Shown here: piece by piece, positions 8,025 through 15,178 of the stretch
How the letters are laid out: the number at the start of each line of letters is the position of its first letter
Numbering within the stretch: the first letter of the stretch is position 1
Origin: SHZI01 sp038214295
GTDB lineage: Bacteria; Pseudomonadota; Gammaproteobacteria; Steroidobacterales; GCA-2729495
Reading direction: 5' to 3'
Assembly (NCBI GenBank): GCA_038214295.1
Contig: JBBQSA010000040.1
Location: 1-28,030, forward strand
DNA: 28,030 nt
Position numbers and translations under genes: made by a program
The notes under the pieces: model-generated
Databases searched by the model: none
What the model saw: only the letters and a program-made list of their open reading frames with translations
Told to the model about the DNA's origin: nothing

Positions 8025-8506
8025 AGAAGGGCATCATCACGCTCCGGGTCAACGGCGACACGCACGAAGTCGCGGTCAGCGCCCAGCACACCCTGCTGGA
8101 CGTCCTGCGCGGCAAGCTGAAACTGATGGGCACGAAGGAGGGCTGCACGACCGGCTCTTGCGGCGTCTGCACGGTCCTGAACGGCGAGGGCGAGGCTATC
8201 CTGTCCTGCCTGACGCCCGCGCTGGAGTGGGACGGCGCCGCCATCACCACCATCGAGGGCCTGGAGAGCAACGGCCAGCTCGCGCCGATCCAGCAGGCCT
8301 TCATCGACTACCACGCCGTCCAGTGCGGCTTCTGCACGCCGGGCGTGATCCTGTCTGCCCAGGCCGTGCTCAATGCCACGCCCGTTCCCACCGAGGACGA
8401 CATCAACGACGGCCTGGCCGGCGTGATCTGCCGCTGCACCGGCCACATCAAGGTGAAGGAAGCGATCCGCCACGTGGGTGAATTCACCACCAGGCGCGAG
8501 GAGTGA
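8021..8506 (+). CDS. [2Fe-2S] subunit of the molybdenum enzyme (gamma)
   Basis: At 161 residues this is the iron-sulfur subunit passing electrons between the molybdenum site and the FAD subunit. The plant-ferredoxin-type cluster uses Cys42, Cys47, Cys50 (CTTGSCGVC) and Cys63 (LSC). The second, helical-domain cluster uses Cys102, Cys105 (CGFCTPG) and Cys137, Cys139 (ICRCTGH). Length and sequence match HcrC/CoxS-type subunits. It starts with a GTG overlapping the FAD-subunit stop and is followed four bases after its own stop by the TTG of the large subunit, so the three subunits should be made together. Confidence 0.95.
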   Translation: MKKGIITLRVNGDTHEVAVSAQHTLLDVLRGKLKLMGTKEGCTTGSCGVCTVLNGEGEAILSCLTPALEWDGAAITTIEGLESNGQLAPIQQAFIDYHAVQCGFCTPGVILSAQAVLNATPVPTEDDINDGLAGVICRCTGHIKVKEAIRHVGEFTTRREE

Positions 8507-8510
8507 CGGG

Positions 8511-10808
8511 TTGAGCGGCTCCGGTGACGGTCGTGGAGACAAGCGCGGCGGCGCGGACGACCTCAGCGTCATCGGCCGACGCCAGCCCCGGCTCGACGGC
8601 TACGAGAAGGTCTCGGGGCGTTCCGTGTTTACCGACGACATTGTGTTGCCGGGCATGCTCCACGGCCGCATCCTGCGCAGCCCCCACAACCGGGCCCGGA
8701 TTCTCGCCATCGACACGAGCCGGGCGCTGGCGCTTCCCGGCGTGAAGGCTGTGGTCACCAACGCGGACGCGCCCGACCTGCTGTTCTCGGAGAAGCAGCC
8801 GCTGCTGGCCAAAGGTTTCGTGCACTACGTGGGCGAGGAGGTCGCCGCCGTCGCGGCCACCGACCCGCTGATCGCCGAGGCCGCGCTGGACCTGATCCGC
8901 GTGGATTACGAGCTGCTGCCTGCCGTCACGTCGCTGCACAAGGCAATGCAACCGGGCGCGCCCCGGGTCCACGAGTGGGCCGAGGGCAACGTGGCGCTGA
9001 CCCACGAGAAGGACTTTGGCGATCCGGACGCCGCGTTCGCGGCCAGCGATCTCGTGATCACCGACGAGTTCCGCTCGCCCGTCCAGCACAACACTCTCGC
9101 CGAGCTGCACGTGGCGCTGGCGGACTTTTCCAACCCGGCGAAGCTGCACATGTGGACCCCGACCCAGGGTGCGCCCATGTACCAGATGGCGCTCGCGAAG
9201 GCCTTCGGGCTTGAGACGAGCCAGGTGCGCATCGTCTACGGCAACGTGGGCGGCGCCTTCACCGGGCGCGGGCGGGCGAAGCCCCACCACTTCATCGCCG
9301 CGCTGCTGTCCCGGCACGCGGGCAAGCCCGTGAAGATCAAGGCCACGGGCGACGAGGAATTCATCATGTTCCGCGGCTCCGGCGAGACCCGCTACCGGTT
9401 CCGCACCGGCGTGACCCGCGACGGGAAGATCCGCGCGCTGGAGGCGGACGTGAGCTTCGATGCGGGTGCCCACGCCGAGTGGGCCATGATCCTGTGGCTG
9501 CCCGCGCCCTATCTCAACTGGCTCTACACCGTGGATGCCGTGCGCTACCGGGGCCGCTTCATCTACACGAACACGGTGCCCAAGGGCTCGCACCACGGCG
9601 GCATCTTCGGCCGGCTGTCGGCGGGCTGGATGCAGCACCTCAATCACGTGGCCGAGGAACTCGGCATGGATCCGGCCGAGTTCCACCGGAAGAACGCCAT
9701 CGAGCCGGGGCATCACGCGCTGGACGGCAGCGATTTCGCGTCCTGCGGGCTCCGGGAGTGCATCGACCGGGTGGTGGAGCGCTCCGGCTGGAAAGACAAG
9801 TACGGCAAGCTGCCACCGTACCGGGGTATCGGCCTCGGCATCGGCGCCCAGGCCTCGGGCGGCAAGAATGCCGCCAACGACACCTCGGCCGCCATGCTCA
9901 AGGTGGCGGACGACGGCGTCGTCACGCTGTACACCGGCATCCCCGACATGGGCCAGGGTTCCCACACCGTCATGGGCATGATCGCGGCGGAAGTGCTGGG
10001 CGTCGAGCCCGCCGACATCCGCATCGTCGGCGGAGATTCCGACATCACGCCCTTTGACTGGGGCGCCTTCTCGCAGCGGGGTACGTTCACGACCGGCAAC
10101 GCGGTGAAGGCGGCCGCGGAGGACGCGCGGGCCCAGCTCGCGGCCACCGTGGCGCCGCTGCTCGGCGTGGAGCCCGCCGACCTCGAGTTCGCCCACCGGC
10201 GCGTGTGGGTCCGGGGCGAGGTGCCCGACGCGCCGGGCCGGTCCTTCAGCTTCCGGGAGGCGACCGGGAAGGCGTTCAACGGTGTCGAGGGCCGGGCGGT
10301 GATGGGCCGGGGCTTCTTCAACTCGCCGCGGCCCTCCGGCTCGCTCGCCTATTCCTTCGGTGCGCAGGTCGCCGAGGTGGAGGTGGATCCCGAGTCCGGC
10401 GCCGTGAAGGTGCTGAAGGTCACGGCTGCCCACGACATCGGCCGGGCGCTGAATCCCCTTGCCGTAGAGGGCCAGCTGGACGGTCAGGTGTTTTCCGGCA
10501 TGAGCCAGGTGCTGTACGAGGAGTGCCGGATGGACGGCGGGCAGATCCTCAACCCGTCGCGCCTCGAGTACAAGCTGCCCCGCACTTACGAGTTGCCGGA
10601 GGTCGAGTACATCCTTGTCGAGACCATCGACCCCTACGGGCCCTTCGGCGCGAAGGAAGTGGGCGAGGGGCCCATCGTCGTCACGATGGCGGCCGTGGCC
10701 AACGCGGTGGCCAACGCGGTGGGGGAAATGCTGCCGCAGATCCCGATGACACCCTGGCGCCTGTTACGCGTGATCCGGCACCGGAAGAAGCGGGTGCAGG
10801 CGGCCTGA
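8511..10808 (+). CDS. Molybdopterin-binding catalytic subunit (alpha), HcrA-like
   Basis: About 765 residues, the size of 4-hydroxybenzoyl-CoA reductase alpha subunits. It opens with the aldehyde-oxidase hammerhead region (GRRQPRLDGYEKVSGRSVFT). Cofactor-contacting segments include GNVGGAFTGRGRAKPHH, MGQGSHTVMGMIAAEVLG and RGTFTTGNAVKAA, and the C-terminal GAKEVGEGP holds the glutamate expected beside the molybdenum. I chose the TTG at 8511, which has AGGAG eight bases upstream and lies four bases after the small-subunit stop; a GTG at 8478 would overlap that gene by 29 bases. The stop overlaps the transporter ATG (TGATG). It should act in the cytoplasm as an alpha2beta2gamma2-like complex. 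Whether it hydroxylates or reduces its substrate cannot be read from sequence. Confidence 0.92.
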   Translation: MSGSGDGRGDKRGGADDLSVIGRRQPRLDGYEKVSGRSVFTDDIVLPGMLHGRILRSPHNRARILAIDTSRALALPGVKAVVTNADAPDLLFSEKQPLLAKGFVHYVGEEVAAVAATDPLIAEAALDLIRVDYELLPAVTSLHKAMQPGAPRVHEWAEGNVALTHEKDFGDPDAAFAASDLVITDEFRSPVQHNTLAELHVALADFSNPAKLHMWTPTQGAPMYQMALAKAFGLETSQVRIVYGNVGGAFTGRGRAKPHHFIAALLSRHAGKPVKIKATGDEEFIMFRGSGETRYRFRTGVTRDGKIRALEADVSFDAGAHAEWAMILWLPAPYLNWLYTVDAVRYRGRFIYTNTVPKGSHHGGIFGRLSAGWMQHLNHVAEELGMDPAEFHRKNAIEPGHHALDGSDFASCGLRECIDRVVERSGWKDKYGKLPPYRGIGLGIGAQASGGKNAANDTSAAMLKVADDGVVTLYTGIPDMGQGSHTVMGMIAAEVLGVEPADIRIVGGDSDITPFDWGAFSQRGTFTTGNAVKAAAEDARAQLAATVAPLLGVEPADLEFAHRRVWVRGEVPDAPGRSFSFREATGKAFNGVEGRAVMGRGFFNSPRPSGSLAYSFGAQVAEVEVDPESGAVKVLKVTAAHDIGRALNPLAVEGQLDGQVFSGMSQVLYEECRMDGGQILNPSRLEYKLPRTYELPEVEYILVETIDPYGPFGAKEVGEGPIVVTMAAVANAVANAVGEMLPQIPMTPWRLLRVIRHRKKRVQAA

Positions 10809-12184
10809 TGCGGGTACCTACCCGGATTGCGGCCTTCTGGGGCCTCGGCGCCTTTGCCACGACGACGATGCTGAACGGCGTGTCGATCGTGCTGCTGTTC
10901 TTCCTCGTCAACTTTGTGAAGATCGAGCCGGTGATCGCGGGCGGCCTGCTCTTCGCGTCGAAGCTCTTCGACGCGTTCATCGACCCGCCGATCGGCATGC
11001 TGAGCGACCGGACCGTGAGCCGCTTCGGGCGGCGCCGGCCCTGGCTGCTCGGCGCGTCCTTCTTCTGCGGCCTGTCGTTTGCCTTCCTGTTCAATGTCCC
11101 TGGCACGGCCGGCGAGACCGGCACCTACGTGTTCCTTTCCGGCTGGCTGTTCGTCTACACGGTGGCCTACGCCTTGTTCGCCGTGCCCTACCTCGCGATG
11201 CCGGGCGAGTTGACCGACGACTACCACGAGCGCTCGCGCCTGATGTCCTGGCGGACAATTTTCATGACCTTCGGCAACCTGATGGGCTCGGCGGTCCCGC
11301 CGATGATGGTCGCCGGACTGGGTGGTGACCGGCAGGCTTACGGCACGATGGGGATCGTGCTCGGCCTGGTGATCTTTGCCGCCATGTTCCTGACCTTCCT
11401 CGGGACGGCCGGCGCGCGCAACCGGGCGCCTGATCCGGCGCCGTCGTCCCTGCTGCAGAATTTCCGGCTCCTGCGCGGCAACGTGCCGCTGCTGGTGCTG
11501 ATGGCCACCAAGATGCTGCTCTATATCGGTCTTGCGGCCTTTACCGCCGTGCTGCTGTTTTTCTTCTCGAGCCTCATCAAGAAGAGTGCCGCGGTGGTCG
11601 GCGGCTTCTTCGGCGTGTTCTCGATCGCGACCATCATCTTCACGCCGGTTCATCTCTGGGTGGGCCGCCGGGTGGAGAAGCGCCGGGCATACGTGGTTTG
11701 CATGGGCGCCTACACGCTCGGGATGCTGTCCTGGCTGCTGGCGACTCCGGCGGAACCGGACGTCGTGCTGTACCTGCGGGCGCTGTGGCTCGGGGGCTTC
11801 AATGCCGGGCTCTTCCTCTTCGGCTACTCGATGCTCGTCGACACCTACGCCTGGGATCACCAGGTCACGGGCCTGCGGCGTGAGGGCTTCCTGGCGTCTG
11901 CCATCAGCTTCGTCGAGAAGTTCTCGCTGGCCGTCGGGCCGCTGCTGATCGGGGCCCTGCTGTCGGCCATGGGCTTCGACAAGAACCTGGAGCCGTCGGC
12001 CGACCAGTCGCCCGGGGCGCAGCAGGCGATGGTCATCGGCTTCGTGTGGATCCCCGTGGTGACCCAGCTGCTCGCGATGGTGCTGTTGAACTGGTACCGG
12101 CTGGACCAGAAGGATCTCGTCAGGGTGGCGGTGCCGTCGGTGCCCGGGGTTGCCGGGGCCATCGCGGCGGACCCGGTGACCTGA
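10808..12184 (+). CDS. GPH-type/MFS_2 transporter
   Basis: This is a 458-residue, roughly 12-helix secondary transporter of the glycoside-pentoside-hexuronide:cation symporter family. The clearest mark is the loop after the second helix, LSDRTVSRFGRRRPW (65-79), with the DxxxSRxGRRRPW pattern of MFS_2 proteins such as MelB. YALFAVPYLAMPGELTDDYHERSRL and a VDTYAWD motif in the second half agree. The frame is open further upstream through the molybdenum subunit, but the ATG at 10808 overlaps that gene's stop and begins MRVPTRIAAFWGLGAF like the family. Co-transcription suggests it imports the substrate of the molybdenum enzyme. Confidence 0.9.
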   Translation: MRVPTRIAAFWGLGAFATTTMLNGVSIVLLFFLVNFVKIEPVIAGGLLFASKLFDAFIDPPIGMLSDRTVSRFGRRRPWLLGASFFCGLSFAFLFNVPGTAGETGTYVFLSGWLFVYTVAYALFAVPYLAMPGELTDDYHERSRLMSWRTIFMTFGNLMGSAVPPMMVAGLGGDRQAYGTMGIVLGLVIFAAMFLTFLGTAGARNRAPDPAPSSLLQNFRLLRGNVPLLVLMATKMLLYIGLAAFTAVLLFFFSSLIKKSAAVVGGFFGVFSIATIIFTPVHLWVGRRVEKRRAYVVCMGAYTLGMLSWLLATPAEPDVVLYLRALWLGGFNAGLFLFGYSMLVDTYAWDHQVTGLRREGFLASAISFVEKFSLAVGPLLIGALLSAMGFDKNLEPSADQSPGAQQAMVIGFVWIPVVTQLLAMVLLNWYRLDQKDLVRVAVPSVPGVAGAIAADPVT

Positions 12185-12194
12185 GCAGCCCTGC

Positions 12195-13013
12195 ATGGAC
12201 CGCCTGGATCTCTTCGCCATCGGTGTCGCACTGCTGCTAGTGGTTCTCGTTGCCAGCTGGCTCCTGCGCTACCGGCACCACCCCTGGGACATCTACTACC
12301 CGAAGCTCGCCTGGCTGCGGGCGGGGATCTACTTCTGCTGCTGCTACCTGCTGGCGTACTGGACCGGCGCCATGGAGCTGCTGGTCACCCGGCCGGTTGC
12401 CACGCCGGAGCAGCTTGCCGACCCGGGCTGGCGCTGGTTCACCGCCGGCTACTACCTGTTCATCCTCGTGGCCTACGCGGGCGTCTGGTCCTGGTTCACG
12501 CCCGTGTTCGAGCGCCGGAGCAACCGGCTCGTCTCCGCCGCCTTCGGCTTCCTGTGGGGCTCGAGCTCGGGCCAGCTGTTCCTGTCCATCTGGCTGCTGG
12601 TCGGCAAGCTGGGGATGCCCGAGTGGGGCACCTGGCTCGTCACCTTCCTGGTCCTCGGCGCCTACCAGCCCAACTGGCACAGCATCTACTGGGACCACTA
12701 CATCGCGCCCGAACACGACACGCCGATGACCCAGAAGATCAAGGCCCTCGGCTGCCACATTCCCAACCTGGCCATCGGCCTCACGTACCTGGCGCTCCAT
12801 GACAGCTACTTCGTGTTTGTCAGTGCCCAGGTCATCGCCTGTGTCTCCGCGGCGCTCGGCATGCGCTACCCGGCGCCCGGGGTCGCGCCGGGCGCGCTGA
12901 ACTACGCGCAGCGGACTCGCGCCACGCCGCCGCGCTGCACGGGCTATCTCCCGAAGGACCCGCTGACGGACCCGTACACGCCCTTCTACCCGGGCTGGAA
13001 GGGTCGCCGCTAA
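12195..13013 (+). CDS. Unrecognised polytopic membrane protein
   Basis: I do not recognise this 272-residue protein. About six membrane segments can be seen, near 6-24, 41-62, 84-104, 112-138, 145-158 and 190-222. Between the last two is a polar stretch with an unusual concentration of His and Asp: His162, Asp167, His168, His174, Asp175 and then His188, in the context PNWHSIYWDHYIAPEHDT. This could be a metal or heme site in a membrane enzyme, but that is inference. A soluble Pro/Arg-rich tail follows (about 225-272). It begins 10 bp after the transporter gene and is probably in the same operon, so an accessory role in the same pathway is likely. Confidence 0.85.
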   Translation: MDRLDLFAIGVALLLVVLVASWLLRYRHHPWDIYYPKLAWLRAGIYFCCCYLLAYWTGAMELLVTRPVATPEQLADPGWRWFTAGYYLFILVAYAGVWSWFTPVFERRSNRLVSAAFGFLWGSSSGQLFLSIWLLVGKLGMPEWGTWLVTFLVLGAYQPNWHSIYWDHYIAPEHDTPMTQKIKALGCHIPNLAIGLTYLALHDSYFVFVSAQVIACVSAALGMRYPAPGVAPGALNYAQRTRATPPRCTGYLPKDPLTDPYTPFYPGWKGRR

Positions 13014-13037
13014 AGGCCATCACTCGGATATCATCAT

Positions 13038-13059
13038 ATTGTCATGCTGACATGACAAT
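13038..13059. promoter_or_regulatory. Inverted repeat, candidate operator for the dioxygenase gene
   Basis: ATTGTCATG (13038-13046) and CATGACAAT (13051-13059) are perfect inverted arms around CTGA, 53 bases upstream of the dioxygenase start in a short AT-richer gap. A dyad of this size fits a dimeric repressor such as a TetR, GntR or MarR-type protein; no such gene is in the window, so the regulator is unknown. Confidence 0.5.
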
Positions 13060-13112
13060 GCTACCCTGACGCCCGTGTAGGGGCCGCCGGCCCCCTGACC
13101 AGGAGTCAACGC

Positions 13113-13994
13113 GTGGCAGCAGCAGCGGAAAGCATCGCCCGGGGGAGCCTGGAAATCCGGCCCCTGACGGGCGCACTGGGTTGTGAAATTTTCGGAGTGG
13201 ACCTCGCCAGTCTCTCGGACGCGGAGTTCGCGGCTATCCACCAGGCCTTTCTCGACCACTCGGCCGTGATGTTTCACGACCAGCACCTCACACAGGAGCA
13301 GTTCGCGGCCTTCGGCCAGCGCTTCGCGCCGCTGGAGGACGAGCCCTTCCTGCCGCACCGGGCCGACGTGCCCGGCGTCTTTTACCTGCGGGGCGCCCCG
13401 AAGAACGGCAAGACGCTGTCCACGCAGAATCTCGGCTGGCACGCGGACCACACCTACCAGAAGAACCCGAGCCTCGGCGCCATGCTCTACGCGCGTGATG
13501 TGCCGGACGCCGGCGGCGACACGCTGTTCGCGAGCAACTACCTGTCCTGGGAGAACCTGTCGCCCCCGATGCAGGCCTTCCTCGAGGACAAGATCGCGAT
13601 CCATGACGTGCTCCAGTACGGGCTGAACTCGGGGCATCACTCGGCCGCGTCGGTCGCCGCAATCGACATGCTGCGCAAAATGCGGGAGAAGTTCCCCCAG
13701 ACCGAGCACCCGTTGGTCTGCAAGCACCCGGAGACGGGCCGCAAGATGCTCTACCTGAACCAGGCCTGGACCATCGCGATCAAGGGCCTGACCCGCGACG
13801 AGAGCGATGCCGTGCTGAACATGCTGAAGCGCCATTCCGTGAAAGACGTCTTCTGCTGCCGGTTCCGGTACCGGAACAACTCGCTGATGCTCTGGGACAA
13901 CCGGGCCGTCCAGCACAGCCCGAACTCCGACTACACGCGCCAGCGCCTGATGTGGCGCGTGGCGCTCCACAGCGACTGGGAACCGGGGCGCTAA
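13113..13994 (+). CDS. TauD/TfdA-family 2-oxoglutarate-dependent dioxygenase
   Basis: The 293-residue enzyme belongs to the Fe(II)/2-oxoglutarate oxygenases that hydroxylate small acids, amines or sulfonates. The iron facial triad is His110-x-Asp112 (GWHADHTY) and His268 (NRAVQHSP); Arg282, with Arg278 before it (RLMWR), would hold the 2-oxoglutarate carboxylate. The N-terminal pattern LTGALGCEIFGVDLASLSD is typical of the family. The start is a GTG with AGGAG eight bases upstream. It lies 99 bp after the membrane protein gene, with its own inverted repeat, so it may have a separate promoter. Substrate is not predictable from the sequence; taurine is not implied. Confidence 0.93.
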   Translation: MAAAAESIARGSLEIRPLTGALGCEIFGVDLASLSDAEFAAIHQAFLDHSAVMFHDQHLTQEQFAAFGQRFAPLEDEPFLPHRADVPGVFYLRGAPKNGKTLSTQNLGWHADHTYQKNPSLGAMLYARDVPDAGGDTLFASNYLSWENLSPPMQAFLEDKIAIHDVLQYGLNSGHHSAASVAAIDMLRKMREKFPQTEHPLVCKHPETGRKMLYLNQAWTIAIKGLTRDESDAVLNMLKRHSVKDVFCCRFRYRNNSLMLWDNRAVQHSPNSDYTRQRLMWRVALHSDWEPGR

Positions 13995-14001
13995 GCCCCG
14001 G
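13983..14001 (+). terminator. GC hairpin over the dioxygenase stop codon
   Basis: CCGGGGC (13983-13989) pairs with GCCCCGG (13995-14001) around a five-base loop containing the TAA stop. A larger outer pairing of GAACCGG with CCGGTTC (to 14012) is also possible. No T-run follows, so termination is uncertain. Confidence 0.35.
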
Positions 14002-14053
14002 CCTGCCGGTTCTGCCGTAGACTGGCGCCTCCCCGTTGCCGGAGGCCCGGAGC

Positions 14054-15175
14054 ATGCCGTCCCGTCTCGTTGCCGACCTGCTGTTTGATCGCCGCGCCAC
14101 CCTCAAGGCCGCGCTGGGAGTGGGCGTGGGGCTCGGCCTCGCGCCCGGTCTCACGGGAGCCGCCGTGCCGGGCAGCCCTGTCGCAGCCGGCCCTGTCGCA
14201 GCCGGCCCTGTCGCAGCCGGCAAGGGCGGCCTCGACTACACCGACCCGGCAGACAACCTCTATGCCTTCGGCAAGCTCTGGGCCGGCTATGACAAGCCCG
14301 TGATCGGCGGCTTTCACGGGCTGATGTACCTGCGTATCCCCGGCAAGCGCATGGTCCCGGTGTTCGGCTACACCGGCACCGGGGCGCTGCTCGCCCGGAT
14401 CGACGAGAACCGGGATCTGTGGATCAAGTCCCGGGAGACCGGCTACTTCACCGACCTCGCCACCGGCGACATCCTGGAGACCTGGGACAACCCCTTCACC
14501 GGCAAGACCGTGCCCGTCTATCACTTCTACAACGACGTGCTGGTTGGCAAGGTCGGCAAGGAAATTCCGAAGTTCTTCTTCGGCGGGGCTGGCGACAGCC
14601 CCACGCTGATGAACGAGGGCACGGTGTTTCCCGACGCGTCGGGCCGCTATCCCTTCATCCTGCCGTTCCAGACCTACGGGGACGACATGATGCTGTCCTG
14701 GGACTACACCCACGACTACACCAACCCCGTGACGCCCGAGGGCTGGCCCCGGTCCTCCACCGGCGCGCGCACCACGCCATCCGAGCACTTCACCTTCAAC
14801 TTCTCGAAGCGCGACCTCGAGAACAGGGACCTGCCGACGGTGCGTATGACTGCCGGCTTCTCGCGAGTCTCCGAGTGCTGGCCGTTCATGCAGATGGGCG
14901 GCACCCCCTATGCCGGCGCCACCCTGTTCGGCCGCATGTTCAGTCACAAGGGACTCAAGGGTGCGGACGATGTGCCGCCGAAGGTGCGGGCCTACATCGA
15001 GAAGCACGCGCCGGAATTCCTGACGGTGCCGGAGGGCTGGACGCCCGACAACTCCCGTGTGGACACCTGGAAGGCCTACGCGGCCGATATTCCGCCGGAG
15101 AACCCTGCCTGGCCCTGGAAGCCCTCGGCCTTCAAGGTGCCGACGGGCAGCGGGCGCCGTCGCGAGTCGCCCTGA
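14054..15175 (+). CDS. DUF1838 family protein with Tat-like signal
   Basis: The 373-residue protein belongs to the uncharacterised DUF1838 family, recognised from YAFGKLWAGYDKPVIGGFHG, VFGYTGTG, ETGYFTDLATGDILETWDNP and the closing WKAYAADIPPENPAWPW. The N-terminus has a twin-arginine pattern, FDRRATLKAALGVGVGLGL, predicting export in folded form to the periplasm. Just after the signal comes a PVAAG triplet repeat encoded by a perfect 15-bp tandem repeat. I chose the ATG at 14054 with GGAGG eight bases upstream; a TTG at 14036 would precede this ribosome site. It follows the dioxygenase gene by about 60 bp. DUF1838 genes can sit among catabolic oxygenase genes, as here; activity is unknown. 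Confidence 0.85.
   Translation: MPSRLVADLLFDRRATLKAALGVGVGLGLAPGLTGAAVPGSPVAAGPVAAGPVAAGKGGLDYTDPADNLYAFGKLWAGYDKPVIGGFHGLMYLRIPGKRMVPVFGYTGTGALLARIDENRDLWIKSRETGYFTDLATGDILETWDNPFTGKTVPVYHFYNDVLVGKVGKEIPKFFFGGAGDSPTLMNEGTVFPDASGRYPFILPFQTYGDDMMLSWDYTHDYTNPVTPEGWPRSSTGARTTPSEHFTFNFSKRDLENRDLPTVRMTAGFSRVSECWPFMQMGGTPYAGATLFGRMFSHKGLKGADDVPPKVRAYIEKHAPEFLTVPEGWTPDNSRVDTWKAYAADIPPENPAWPWKPSAFKVPTGSGRRRESP
14176..14220 (+). repeat. Three perfect 15-bp tandem repeats inside the DUF1838 gene
   Basis: The unit CCCTGTCGCAGCCGG occurs three times without a mismatch at 14176-14190, 14191-14205 and 14206-14220. Each unit keeps the frame and adds Pro-Val-Ala-Ala-Gly, lengthening the linker after the Tat signal. 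Copy number could change by slippage without breaking the gene. Confidence 0.95.
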
Positions 15176-15178
15176 CCG

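Noticed and set aside
8484..10433. 649-codon minus-strand open frame opposite the molybdenum subunit
   Set aside because: The plus strand encodes a well-conserved enzyme here; the antisense product is His/Arg/Gly-rich without domain patterns.
10634..12220. 528-codon minus-strand open frame opposite the transporter
   Set aside because: Translation is a charged His/Gln/Arg-rich low-complexity shadow of a 12-helix membrane protein.
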